From the NCBI RefSeq assembly GCF_008905045.1, contig NZ_VWMY01000040.1:1-64000 (forward strand): a DNA stretch of 64,000 nucleotides. Reading direction: 5' to 3'. Position numbers and translations under genes: made by a program. Of this stretch, positions 40,864 through 49,338 are shown piece after piece. Source of the stretch: Streptomyces albicerus (GTDB taxonomy: Bacteria > Actinomycetota > Actinomycetes > Streptomycetales > Streptomycetaceae). The stretch's first letter is position 1; each line of letters opens with the position of its first letter. The notes below the pieces were generated by a model. The model saw only the letters and a list, made by a program, of their open reading frames with translations. It was not told the DNA's origin and did not search any database.

Positions 40864-42794
40864 CGGACCGGCATCATCTGCTCGTGCACGGTGGGACGTT
40901 CGCGGCCGTGGGCGACGGCGGGGACATCAGCGGGGTACGCGGAGCCGCCTCACCCGACGGGCTGTTCGTACGCGACGCGCGGCATCTGAGCCGCTGGCAA
41001 CTGACCGTCGACGGCGCCGTCCCGGAGGCGCTGTCGCCGGTCGCGGACGGCGACACGGCACGCTGTGTGCTCGTACCGCGCGGCGGCCGGCAGGAGCCGC
41101 CCGCCCACACGATCTTCCGTGAACAGGCCGTCACCGACGGCGCGTTCGTCGAGTCGCTGCGCGTCACCAGCAACCGCCCGGTGCCGACGACGGTCCGTAT
41201 CGCGGTCACGGCGGACGCCGACTTCACGGACCAGTTCGAACTGCGCTCCGACCACCGCACGTACACGAAGATCGGCGCCCTGCGCTCGCGCCAAGTCCTC
41301 GACGACGGTGTGGAGTTCAGCTATCAGCGCGGTGAGTGGCGGTCCTGTACGACCGTCACCTCCGAGCCCGCGCCGGACGGCGTCGAGGAGACCGGCACGG
41401 GCGCGCGTCGCCTCGTGTGGAGCCTCGAACTCGAGCCGCACGGTTCGGCCGAGCTGGCCCTCCGGGTGGCGGCGCGCCCGCACGGTATGCCGCACCCGGA
41501 GGTGCCCCTCTCCCCGGCCGCCGCGAACGACCGACTCCTCGCGCTGGAAGGGGAGTTCGCGGAGGGCGTGCCCTTCCCGACCGGCTGGCCCGAGCTGGCC
41601 GCGGCCTGCGCGCGGGGCCTGTCCGACCTGGCCGTGCTCCAGGTACCCGCAACGGGCCCCGACGGAGAGGAACTTCGCGTACCGGCGGCCGGAGTCCCCT
41701 GGTTCTTAACACTCTTGGGCCGCGACGCGCTCCTCACCTCCCTCTTCGCGCTCCCCTACCGCCCCCAGCTCGCCGCCGCCACCCTGCCCGCGCTCGCCGC
41801 GGCCCAGGCGACCGAGGTCGGCACGGGCACGGTGGCCCAGCCCGGCAAGATCGTGCACGAGGTACGGCACGGGGAGCTGGCGCACTTCGGGCAGGTGCCG
41901 TACGGGCGGTACTACGGCTCGGTCGACGCGACGCCGCTGTTCCTGGTCCTGCTCGGCGCGTACGTCGAGCAGACGGGGGACGCGGCGCTGGCCCGCCGCC
42001 TCGAGCCCAACGCCCGCGCGGCGATCGGCTGGATGCTGGACCACGGCGGGCTGACCTCGCGCGGGTATCTCGTCTACCGCGCCGACGAGGGCGGCCTCGC
42101 CAACCAGAACTGGAAGGACTCACCCGGCGCCATCTGCTCCGGCGACGGAAGCCGGCCGACCGGTCCCGTGATGGCCGCGGGGGCGCAGGGTTACGCGTAC
42201 GACGCGTTGCGCCGGACCGCGCACCTGGCTCGGACCGTGTGGGACGACGAGGTCTACGCGGCGCTGCTGGAGCAGGCCGCCGCGGACCTCCGTGACCGCT
42301 TCCAGCGCGACTTCTGGATGGCCGACCATGCCTTCCCCGCACTCGCCCTGGACGGCGCCGGGAACCACGTCGACGCGCTCGCCTCTGATGCCGGGCATCT
42401 GCTGTGGTCCGGGCTGCTGGACAAGGAGTACGGGGAGTTGGTGGGGAGGCGGTTGCTGGAGCCGGACTTCTTCTCCGGGTGGGGTGTTCGGACGGTCGCG
42501 GCCGGGCAGCCCGCGTACCATCCGCTCTCGTATCACCGCGGTTCGGTCTGGCCGCACGACAACGCGCTGATCACGTTGGGGCTGGCGCGGTACGGGCTCC
42601 ACGACGAGGCTCGTACGGTGGCGCATGGGCTCGTGGACGCGGCGACGGCGGCGGGCCACCGCCTGCCGGAGGTTCTTGCCGGGTATGGGCGGGATACGCA
42701 TGGGGAGCCGGTCCCGTATCCGCATGCGTGTGTACGGGAATCGCGGTCGGCTGCGGCTCCGTTGGCGTTGCTCACGGCGGTAGGGGGTGCGTGA
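40860..42794 (+). CDS. Glycogen debranching-enzyme-like glycosidase (GDE N- and C-terminal domains)
   Basis: 644-aa protein. The N-terminal beta domain (about 1-215) matches the bis-type glycogen debranching N-terminal domain (DGLFVRDARHLSRWQLTVDG). The C-terminal (alpha/alpha)6 domain includes GVPWFLTLLGRDALLTSLFA, GKIVHEVRHGELAHFG, YYGSVDATPLFLVLLG, NQNWKDSPGAI and YHRGSVWPHDNALI, typical of amylo-alpha-1,6-glucosidase-like enzymes. Codon 283 (41706-41708) is TTA, the rare leucine codon read by the bldA tRNA in Streptomyces, so translation may depend on development. The ATG overlaps the upstream gene by 4 bp. The pair probably degrades a specific oligosaccharide; the substrate is unknown. 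Confidence 0.8.
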   Translation: MTDRHHLLVHGGTFAAVGDGGDISGVRGAASPDGLFVRDARHLSRWQLTVDGAVPEALSPVADGDTARCVLVPRGGRQEPPAHTIFREQAVTDGAFVESLRVTSNRPVPTTVRIAVTADADFTDQFELRSDHRTYTKIGALRSRQVLDDGVEFSYQRGEWRSCTTVTSEPAPDGVEETGTGARRLVWSLELEPHGSAELALRVAARPHGMPHPEVPLSPAAANDRLLALEGEFAEGVPFPTGWPELAAACARGLSDLAVLQVPATGPDGEELRVPAAGVPWFLTLLGRDALLTSLFALPYRPQLAAATLPALAAAQATEVGTGTVAQPGKIVHEVRHGELAHFGQVPYGRYYGSVDATPLFLVLLGAYVEQTGDAALARRLEPNARAAIGWMLDHGGLTSRGYLVYRADEGGLANQNWKDSPGAICSGDGSRPTGPVMAAGAQGYAYDALRRTAHLARTVWDDEVYAALLEQAAADLRDRFQRDFWMADHAFPALALDGAGNHVDALASDAGHLLWSGLLDKEYGELVGRRLLEPDFFSGWGVRTVAAGQPAYHPLSYHRGSVWPHDNALITLGLARYGLHDEARTVAHGLVDAATAAGHRLPEVLAGYGRDTHGEPVPYPHACVRESRSAAAPLALLTAVGGA

Positions 42795-42849
42795 GTTCCT
42801 CACGGCGGTGGGGGTGCCTGAGGTTCGGTGAGCGGGTGCGGGTTGTGTT

Positions 42850-42935
42850 GGGCTGGTCGCGCAGTTCCCCGCGCCCCTTAAAAGCAGGGGCTGCGCCCCA
42901 CCGCCCAGGGGCGCGGGGAACTGCGCGCTCAGCCC
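42850..42935. repeat. Type A dispersed palindromic repeat, copy 3 (complete, two arms)
   Basis: A large inverted repeat: CGCGCAGTTCCCCGCGCCCC (42858-42877) pairs perfectly over 20 bp with 42908-42927, around a 30-nt centre containing AAAGCAGGGGCTGCGCCCC. Outer GGCT/AGCC bases extend the symmetry. It lies between convergent genes and likely works as a bidirectional terminator. Single arms of the same element occur elsewhere in the window. Confidence 0.9.
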
Positions 42936-42970
42936 GAACGAACCCGCACCCAGCACACCACCTCAAACGC

Positions 42971-44209
42971 TCAACCCCCGGACGTGTCCAGCTCCGCATC
43001 CTCGCCGAGCCCGGCACACTCGTACGGGTCCTTCAGCCAACCGTCCGGCAGGACAACCCTGTTGTTGCCGGACGTACGGCCGCGAGGCCCGTCGGCGCCG
43101 ACCGGCCAGGTCTGGTCCAGGTCCAACTCCTCAAGCCCCTCGGAGAGTTCCGCCAGTGATGAGGTGATCGCGAGACGCTTCCGCATCTCGGAGCCGACGG
43201 CGAAACCCTTCAAGTACCAGGCCACGTGCTTACGGAAGTCGATGACGCCGCGCGCCTCGTCCCCGATCCACTCCCCGAGCAGGGTCGCGTGCCGGACCAT
43301 CACGGCCGCCACCTCACGAAGAGTCGGACGGGCGCCGTATCCATCAGGGCCTCCGGCCGGGGCACCGGCAGGGCCCTCGAACGCCGCCACCAGGTCCGCG
43401 AACAACCACGGCCGCCCGAGGCAACCCCGGCCCACCACCACACCGTCACACCCAGTGCTGCGCACCATCCGCAGCGCGTCGTCCGCCGACCAGATGTCCC
43501 CGTTGCCGAGGACCGGAATCTCCGGCACGTGCTCCTTGAGCCGGGCGATGGCGTCCCAGTCGGCCGTGCCGCCGTAGTGCTGCGCGGCCGTCCGCCCGTG
43601 CAGCGCGATCGCCGTCACGCCCTCCTCGACGGCGATCCGCCCGGCGTCCAGGTACGTGATGTGGTCGTCGTCGATGCCCTTGCGCATCTTCATGGTGACC
43701 GGCAGGTCGCCCGCCCCGGACACCGCCTCGCGGAGGATCGCGCGCAGCAGGTTCCGCTTGTACGGGAGCGCCGAGCCGCCGCCCTTGCGGGTCACCTTCG
43801 GGACCGGGCAGCCGAAGTTCAGGTCGATGTGGTCGGCGAGGTCCTCCTCCGCGATCATGCGGACGGCTTTGCCGACGGTGGCGGGGTCGACGCCGTACAG
43901 CTGGATCGAGCGCGGGGTCTCCGACGCGTCGAAGTGGATCAGCTGCATCGTCTTCTCGTTGCGCTCGACCAGCGCCCGAGTGGTGATCATCTCGCTGACG
44001 AACAGGCCCTTGCCGCCGCTGAACTCCCTGCACAGGGTGCGGAACGGCGCGTTCGTGATCCCGGCCATGGGCGCGAGCACGACGGGCGGCCGGACCGCGT
44101 GGGGACCGATCTGCAGGGCGGACTTCACCGCGGAGTTCACCGTAGAGGTCATCGCGGAGTTCACCGTGGAGGTCATCGCGGAGTTCACCGTGGACGTGGG
44201 CGTGGACAT
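42971..44209 (-). CDS. dusB: tRNA-dihydrouridine synthase
   Basis: 412-aa FMN enzyme that reduces uridine to dihydrouridine in tRNA. The TIM barrel shows VVLAPMAGITNAPFRTLCRE, IDLNFGCPVPKVTRKGGGSA (catalytic Cys), MKMRKGIDDD, ALHGRTAAQHYGGTADWDAI, NGDIWSADDA and GVVVGRGCLGRPWLF, all DusB-type motifs. The N-terminus before the core is unusual: an octapeptide TSTVNSAM is repeated because of a 24-bp tandem DNA repeat. The ATG at 44209 precedes this, but a later ATG inside the repeat could be the true start. The gene diverges from an efflux pump gene. Confidence 0.92.
   Translation of the reverse strand: MSTPTSTVNSAMTSTVNSAMTSTVNSAVKSALQIGPHAVRPPVVLAPMAGITNAPFRTLCREFSGGKGLFVSEMITTRALVERNEKTMQLIHFDASETPRSIQLYGVDPATVGKAVRMIAEEDLADHIDLNFGCPVPKVTRKGGGSALPYKRNLLRAILREAVSGAGDLPVTMKMRKGIDDDHITYLDAGRIAVEEGVTAIALHGRTAAQHYGGTADWDAIARLKEHVPEIPVLGNGDIWSADDALRMVRSTGCDGVVVGRGCLGRPWLFADLVAAFEGPAGAPAGGPDGYGARPTLREVAAVMVRHATLLGEWIGDEARGVIDFRKHVAWYLKGFAVGSEMRKRLAITSSLAELSEGLEELDLDQTWPVGADGPRGRTSGNNRVVLPDGWLKDPYECAGLGEDAELDTSGG
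44130..44192 (-). repeat. 24-bp tandem repeat at the dusB N-terminus
   Basis: Two exact 24-bp copies (44145-44168 and 44169-44192) and a partial third (44130-44144) encode TSTVNSAM-like octapeptides. They may supply alternative in-frame ATG starts. Confidence 0.85.
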
Positions 44210-44254
44210 TCCCCCATTGTCGCGTACGCGGGGCAGTGCGATGCAAGTCATTAG

Positions 44255-44291
44255 TTAGGCACACTACCGAAGTAGGCGTACCCTGGTTCGC
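44255..44291 (+). promoter_or_regulatory. Probable leaderless promoter of the DHA2 pump
   Basis: TTAGGC (44255-44260) and TACCCT (44279-44284) are 18 bp apart, and the ATG follows 7 nt later with no Shine-Dalgarno sequence. The spacer contains related short repeats (AGGCACACTACC, AGTAGGC) that could bind a regulator. Confidence 0.45.
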
Positions 44292-45734
44292 ATGCCCGAG
44301 CTCAGCCCCCGCCGCCGCATGCTGGTGCTCGCGATCTGCTGTATGAGCCTGCTGATCGTGAGCCTCGACAACACCGTCCTCAATGTCGCCCTGCCCTCCA
44401 TGCAGAAGGATCTGCACGCGAGCCTGGCGGGCCTGCAATGGACGATCGACGCGTACACGCTGGTGCTCGCCGCCCTGCTGATGCTGGCGGGCTCGACCGC
44501 CGACCGCATCGGCCGCAGAAGGGTCTTCATGGCGGGCCTGGTCGTCTTCACGGTCGGCTCGGTCCTGTGCTCGCTCGCGCCCAACCTCGAATCGCTCGTC
44601 GTCTTCCGCATGGTCCAGGCGGTCGGCGGCTCGATGCTCAACCCGGTCGCGATGTCGATCATCACCAACACCTTCACGGACCCGCGCGAGCGCGCCCGCG
44701 CGATCGGCGTCTGGGGCGGCGTGGTCGGCATATCCATGGCCGCGGGCCCGCTGGTCGGCGGCCTCCTCGTGGACTCGGTCGGCTGGCGCTCGATCTTCTG
44801 GATCAACCTGCCGGTGGGCCTGGCCGCGCTCCTGCTCACCTTCCGGTACGTGCCCGAGTCCCGCGCCCCGAAGGCACGCCGCCCCGACCCGGTCGGCCAG
44901 CTCCTGGTGATCGCACTGCTCGGCTCCCTCACGTACGCGATCATCGAGGCGCCCAGCTCCGGCGCCGGCAAGACCCTCGTCTTCGGCGGTATCGCGCTCG
45001 CCGCGCTCGTCGCCCTTCTCCGGTACGAGCCCCGCCGCGACGAACCCCTCATCGACCTGCGCTTCTTCCGCTCGGTGCCCTTCAGCGGGGCCACGGTCGT
45101 GGCGATCAGCGCGTTCGCGGCGCTCGGCGGCTTCCTCTTCCTCTCGACGCTCTACCTCCAGAACGTACGCGGCCTCGACGCCCTCCACGCGGGCCTGTGG
45201 ATGCTCCCCATGGCGGCCATGACGTTCGTCTGCGCACCCCTGTCGGGCCGGCTGGTCGGCAGCCGCGGCCCCCGCGTCTCCCTGCTCGTCGCCGGGACCG
45301 CGATGACCGCGAGCGGCGTACTCTTCGCCGCCTTCGAGGCCGAGACGACCAACGCGACGCTCGTGATCGGTTACGTCCTCTTCGGCCTCGGCTTCGGTTT
45401 CGTGAACGCCCCCATCACCAACACGGCCGTCTCCGGCATGCCACGCGCCCAGGCCGGCGTGGCCGCCGCCGTCGCCTCCACCAGCCGCCAGATCGGCCAG
45501 ACACTGGGCGTCGCCGTGATCGGCGCGGTGCTCGCCTCCGGCGTCGGCGCGTCGTCCTACCGCGACTCCTTCGTCGCCGCGGCGCGGCCCGCGTGGTGGA
45601 TCATCGCCGCCTGCGGTCTGGCCGTCCTGGTCCTGGGCGCCCTGTCGAGCGGCCGCTGGGCCCGCCGGACCGCCGAACGCGCGGCGGAGCGACTGGAGGC
45701 GGCGGAGATCAAGGAGGCGGCGGGGGTCGTCTGA
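44292..45734 (+). CDS. MFS transporter of the DHA2 (14-TMS, EmrB/QacA) family
   Basis: 480-aa integral membrane drug:proton antiporter. Motif D1 is seen as LDNTVLNVALPSMQKDL, motif A as AGSTADRIGRRRVFMAG, and motif C as GVVGISMAAGPLVGGLLVD. About 14 hydrophobic segments are present and the C-terminus is charged. The gene is probably leaderless and diverges from dusB. A short AT-containing promoter region with repeats hints at a separate regulator, but none is adjacent. The substrate is unknown. Confidence 0.92.
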   Translation: MPELSPRRRMLVLAICCMSLLIVSLDNTVLNVALPSMQKDLHASLAGLQWTIDAYTLVLAALLMLAGSTADRIGRRRVFMAGLVVFTVGSVLCSLAPNLESLVVFRMVQAVGGSMLNPVAMSIITNTFTDPRERARAIGVWGGVVGISMAAGPLVGGLLVDSVGWRSIFWINLPVGLAALLLTFRYVPESRAPKARRPDPVGQLLVIALLGSLTYAIIEAPSSGAGKTLVFGGIALAALVALLRYEPRRDEPLIDLRFFRSVPFSGATVVAISAFAALGGFLFLSTLYLQNVRGLDALHAGLWMLPMAAMTFVCAPLSGRLVGSRGPRVSLLVAGTAMTASGVLFAAFEAETTNATLVIGYVLFGLGFGFVNAPITNTAVSGMPRAQAGVAAAVASTSRQIGQTLGVAVIGAVLASGVGASSYRDSFVAAARPAWWIIAACGLAVLVLGALSSGRWARRTAERAAERLEAAEIKEAAGVV

Positions 45735-45788
45735 ACGTGCGGGTGGGTGGGGGCTGAGCTAGGCGGTTGGGCGCAGCCCCTGCTTTTA

Positions 45789-45854
45789 AGGGGCGCGGGG
45801 CTGTATCGACATGCGGCTCCGCCGCGTGGGCGCGACCAGCCCCCACCGGCCCGC
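45789..45854 (-). repeat. Type B dispersed palindromic repeat, copy 2
   Basis: 66-bp element, the reverse complement of 2459-2524 with three differences. It sits between the convergent DHA2 pump and MmyB-like regulator genes. It includes GCGGC-tcc-GCCGC and the CAGCCCC/GGGGCTG pair. Confidence 0.88.
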
Positions 45855-45887
45855 AGGTACCGAACGGCCCGACCCGCGGAGCGACCG

Positions 45888-46853
45888 TCACCCTCGCTCC
45901 ACAGCGATCGCGTGGAGCTTTTCCAACCGCTCCCGCGACTCGTCGTCCGCGGGCGCGTACGTGACCATGCGCGGCCCGTCCACCGGGCCCAGCCACAGGT
46001 CGGTGTGGACCAGGGTGAGCCGCCCTACATACCTGTTGTCGAAGAACTTGGTCTTGCTGCGCGAGCCGACCACCTCGTGCCGCTCCCAGACCTCACAGAA
46101 CTCCTCGGACTCCGCGCGCAGCCGCTTGAGCAGCATCTTCCAGGCGGGATCGGCGAGATGCCCGGCCATCGAGGCACGGAACTTGGCGGCGATCAGCCGC
46201 ACCGTCTCGTCGAGCAGCACGATCGAGGAACGCCACTGCTCGTTCGTGGTGATCAGGACCATGCAGTTGCGGTCCTCGGCCGGGACCTCGTCGAGGTCGC
46301 AGAGCAGACGGCCGTACGTGCGGTTGTACGCGAGGATGTCGTACCGGCTGTTCTGGATGCAGGCCGGCAGGGGCTCCAGCTGCTCCAGCGTCTGCAGCAG
46401 CGCCGGAGTGATCGTCGCGCAGCGCGAGGCCGGGGTCGGGTCGACGGCACCGGCGAGCTGGAAGAGGTGGGCACGCTCGTTCGGGTCGAGCATCAGGGTG
46501 CGGGCGAGTGCGTCGAGGACCTGCACGGAGACCTGGATGTCCCGGGCCTGTTCGAGCCACGTGTACCAGGTGACGCCGACCGCGGAGAGCTGCGCGACCT
46601 CCTCCCGGCGCAGGCCCGGCGTACGCCGACGGCGGCCACGGGGCAGGCCCACCTGCTCGGGGGTGATGTGCTCGCGCCGGTGCCGCAGAAAGGCCGCGAG
46701 CTCGTGCCGCCGGATGTCGGACTCACGCGAGCGAGGGTCGGCGGGCTCACGCGAAAACGGGCCGGGGGCCTCGCTCTCCCGTACCGCCGTCTCCGTATCC
46801 GTATCCCTCCCCGTCTCCGTCTCCGTATCCGTCTCCTCCGCCATGGTCGTCAT
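45888..46853 (-). CDS. XRE-family regulator with MmyB-like ligand domain
   Basis: 321-aa DNA-binding protein. The N-terminal 40 residues are an acidic, Thr/Glu/Asp-rich tail coded by hexanucleotide-like repeats (about 46797-46846). The helix-turn-helix region (about 48-125) includes LAAFLRHRREHITPEQVGLP, RRTPGLRREEVAQLSAVGVT and WYTWLEQARDIQVSVQVLDA. The C-terminal domain, with PACIQNSRYDILAYNRTYGR and LWLGPVDGPRMVTYAP, is the MmyB-like PAS-type domain thought to bind a lipid or small ligand. It diverges from an MFS pump gene with repeated CCAGGTAC-type sites between them, so it likely controls that pump. Confidence 0.9.
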   Translation of the reverse strand: MTTMAEETDTETETGRDTDTETAVRESEAPGPFSREPADPRSRESDIRRHELAAFLRHRREHITPEQVGLPRGRRRRTPGLRREEVAQLSAVGVTWYTWLEQARDIQVSVQVLDALARTLMLDPNERAHLFQLAGAVDPTPASRCATITPALLQTLEQLEPLPACIQNSRYDILAYNRTYGRLLCDLDEVPAEDRNCMVLITTNEQWRSSIVLLDETVRLIAAKFRASMAGHLADPAWKMLLKRLRAESEEFCEVWERHEVVGSRSKTKFFDNRYVGRLTLVHTDLWLGPVDGPRMVTYAPADDESRERLEKLHAIAVERG

Positions 46854-46885
46854 GCTTCCAGCCTGCTGTCGCGCGGACCCTGTTT

Positions 46886-46927
46886 CCAGGTACTCCTTCT
46901 ACCAGGATAAGAAGACTCTGGTACCAG
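46886..46927. promoter_or_regulatory. Candidate operators between the MmyB-like regulator and the MFS gene
   Basis: Three related sites occur: CCAGGTAC (46886-46893), CTACCAGG (46899-46906) and the perfect palindrome CTGGTACCAG (46918-46927). All contain the word CCAGGTA, TACCAGG or its complement. They fill most of the 101-bp divergent promoter, consistent with regulator binding. Confidence 0.6.
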
Positions 46928-46954
46928 CTTGAGAGTCGGAGCACGCTCGACACC

Positions 46955-48382
46955 GTGACCGAAACCCTCGCTTCCCGTGCCGCCCGTTCCGCCGCCGGCC
47001 CACCCGTACTCGGCGAACTCGGACTGTTCACCGTGCTGCTCGGCGCGGCCCTGCCCCTCATCGACTTCTTCATCGTGAACGTCGCCCTGCCCACGATCGG
47101 CCACGACCTGGCCGCGGGCGACGCCGTCCTGGAACTCGTCGTGGCCGGATACGGAGTCGCGTACGCCGTGCTCCTCGTCCTCGGCGGACGGCTGGGCGAC
47201 ATGTTCGGCCGACGCCGGCTCTTCCTCGGCGGGATGATCGCCTTCGGGCTCACCTCGCTGGCGTGCGGCCTCGCGCCGACCGCCTGGACCCTTGTCGCGG
47301 CACGCGTCGCCCAGGGCGCGGCGTCGGCGGCGATGCTCCCGCAGGTCCTCGCCACCATCCAGTCGGCGACCGAAGGCCCGCGCCGCGCCAGGGCGATGGG
47401 CCTGTACGGCGCCACGGCCGGGCTCTCCATGGTGGCCGGGCAGATCCTCGGCGGCGTCCTCGTCGCGGCGGACATCGCGGGCACCGGCTGGCGTGCGGTG
47501 TTCCTGGTGAACGTACCGGTCGTGCTGCTGGGCCTGGTCCTGGCCGCCCGAGTGGTCCCCGAGACCCGCTCGCAGCACCCGGAGCCGGTGGACGGTCCCG
47601 GCACGGCGCTGCTGGCGGTGGCCCTGGTGGCTCTGCTGGCCCCGCTGACGGAGGGCCGGGCGGCAGGCTGGCCGCTGTGGACGTGGCTGTCCCTGGCGGT
47701 GTTCCCGATCGCGGCGACGGCCTTCTACCTCGTCGAACGCCGGGCGGAACGCCAGGGCAGGACGCCCCTGGTCCCCCCGAGCCTGTTCTCGAACCTCCCC
47801 CTCCGCCGGGGCCTGGTGATGATTCTCCCCTTCTCCATCGGCTTCAGCGGATTCATGTTCGTCGTCGCGGTGGCACTGCAGCAGGGAGTGGACCTGAGCC
47901 CGGTCCGCGCGGGCCTCACCCTGGCCCCGATGGCGGTGTCCTTCTTCGTGGTCTCGCTCCTGGGCCCCCGGCTGGTCGTGCGCTGGGGCACGCGCGTCGT
48001 CACCGTGGGCGGCCTGGTCCAGGCGGTCGGCGTGACCGTCCTCGCCCTCACCGTGTGGGGCTCCTGGCCCCACCTCGGCGGCCTCGAACTCTGGCCCGGC
48101 GTGATCATCGCCGGCGCCGGCCAGGCCCTCCAACTCCCCATCCTCTTCCGCGTCATCCTCTCCGAGGTCCCCGCGTCCCGCGCCGGCGTCGGCAGCGGCG
48201 TCATGATCACCGCCCAGCAGTCCGCCCTCGCCCTCGGCGTCGCCACCCTGGGCACCCTCTTCCTCACCCTCACCCCGGCCCTGGGAATGCGAGACGCCCT
48301 GGTGACAACACTGCTCGTACAGCTCGCCGGGGTCGTACTGACGACGGGGCTGAGCCTGCGGCTACCGCGGATCATCGCCTGA
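46955..48382 (+). CDS. MFS transporter of the DHA2 family, paired with the MmyB-like regulator
   Basis: 475-aa membrane pump with about 14 hydrophobic segments. Features are FFIVNVALPTIGHDLAAGDA, LGGRLGDMFGRRRLFLGG (motif A) and GATAGLSMVAGQILGGVLVA (motif C-like). The GTG start has no Shine-Dalgarno sequence and lies 7 nt after CACGCT, so it may be leaderless. It diverges from its probable regulator. Family members export drugs or small metabolites; the specific cargo is unknown. Confidence 0.9.
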   Translation: MTETLASRAARSAAGPPVLGELGLFTVLLGAALPLIDFFIVNVALPTIGHDLAAGDAVLELVVAGYGVAYAVLLVLGGRLGDMFGRRRLFLGGMIAFGLTSLACGLAPTAWTLVAARVAQGAASAAMLPQVLATIQSATEGPRRARAMGLYGATAGLSMVAGQILGGVLVAADIAGTGWRAVFLVNVPVVLLGLVLAARVVPETRSQHPEPVDGPGTALLAVALVALLAPLTEGRAAGWPLWTWLSLAVFPIAATAFYLVERRAERQGRTPLVPPSLFSNLPLRRGLVMILPFSIGFSGFMFVVAVALQQGVDLSPVRAGLTLAPMAVSFFVVSLLGPRLVVRWGTRVVTVGGLVQAVGVTVLALTVWGSWPHLGGLELWPGVIIAGAGQALQLPILFRVILSEVPASRAGVGSGVMITAQQSALALGVATLGTLFLTLTPALGMRDALVTTLLVQLAGVVLTTGLSLRLPRIIA

Positions 48383-48389
48383 GCCGGTG

Positions 48390-49208
48390 TTAGGCCAACT
48401 CGTCGATCCGCTCGGCACAACCCTTTTCGAGCCACTCGAACTTCTCCCGTACGCCGTGCCACGACGGCGCGTACTCGTCCGCCTCTTCGATCGCCGTCCG
48501 TAGCTCGTCCTCCAGGGTCACGCGGGCGGCCTTCGGCAGGATCTGCGTACCCAGGAACCGGTAGCCCGTGTTCAGCCGGGTGTCCAGCAGACGGCAAAGG
48601 TCGTCGGCCTTCTCTCGGCAGTGCTCGCGCAGTTCGAGGAGCCTCGGGTCAATCTTGTTCACCTGGTACACGGCGTGCAGGACGGTGAACGCTCGGCTGA
48701 GGGCATCGGTCCGTTTGATCACCTCGGTGCACAACTTGCGGGTCCTGGCCGTCGACTTGTTGACCGCGACGAGGGCACCGAGGACCAGCGTGAGGCTGAT
48801 CGTCACCTTCTGCGCGTCCGAGAGCTTTTCGAGGGTTCCCAGTGCCACACCGTTCATCCCCAGGGCGACGCCCAGCAGAGCGAGGCTGTGGAAGAAGGTC
48901 TCGCTGCCGATGTGGGGGTCGAGATCATCCCACCCCCAGCCGTTGCCGCGCGGCGACAGCAGGCGCACACCCGCGGTCGCCACCAGGATGATCCCGCCCA
49001 TGAGGAAGCTGCGGAAGGCCACATAGACCGCGGCGGACACGCCGACCACCGCCAACACGTACCGGAACGTGAGCAGCCGACGCTTGTTGACACCGCGCAG
49101 CTGGTTCCTCACACGTTCCCACGCGAGACTCCCCAGAGTCCGGACAACCGTCGTGATCGCGGTGGCGCCGGTGGCCGTCAGCAGGATCGTGTCGAAAATC
49201 GCGGCCAT
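48390..49208 (-). CDS. Uncharacterised membrane protein with a cytoplasmic helical domain
   Basis: 272-aa protein of unknown function. An N-terminal part with about four to five hydrophobic segments (near 5-20, 48-66, 68-84, 105-125 and 135-152) is followed by a 110-residue soluble helical region rich in Arg, Glu and Cys (KLCTEVIKRTDALSRAFTVL). GGGGGG lies close upstream of the ATG. It is convergent with an MFS gene (7 bp apart) and diverges from a small zinc-ribbon-like gene. I do not recognise a family; similar architectures appear in actinomycete-specific proteins. Confidence 0.72.
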   Translation of the reverse strand: MAAIFDTILLTATGATAITTVVRTLGSLAWERVRNQLRGVNKRRLLTFRYVLAVVGVSAAVYVAFRSFLMGGIILVATAGVRLLSPRGNGWGWDDLDPHIGSETFFHSLALLGVALGMNGVALGTLEKLSDAQKVTISLTLVLGALVAVNKSTARTRKLCTEVIKRTDALSRAFTVLHAVYQVNKIDPRLLELREHCREKADDLCRLLDTRLNTGYRFLGTQILPKAARVTLEDELRTAIEEADEYAPSWHGVREKFEWLEKGCAERIDELA

Positions 49209-49338
49209 GCGGACCCCCCGGCCCCTGGGCCACCCCCGAAGCGACCCCCCGAGCGTCTCTCATACACCTCGGCGCTCCGGGCCGCACCCCTCAGTGCGCG
49301 GAATTCACACATAACTCACCACGAAGGAGCCCCTGTTG

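Noticed and set aside
43446..45188. 580-codon frame opposite dusB and the DHA2 pump
   Set aside because: Antisense read-through. It even contains partial out-of-frame DusB-like text and has no independent start signals.
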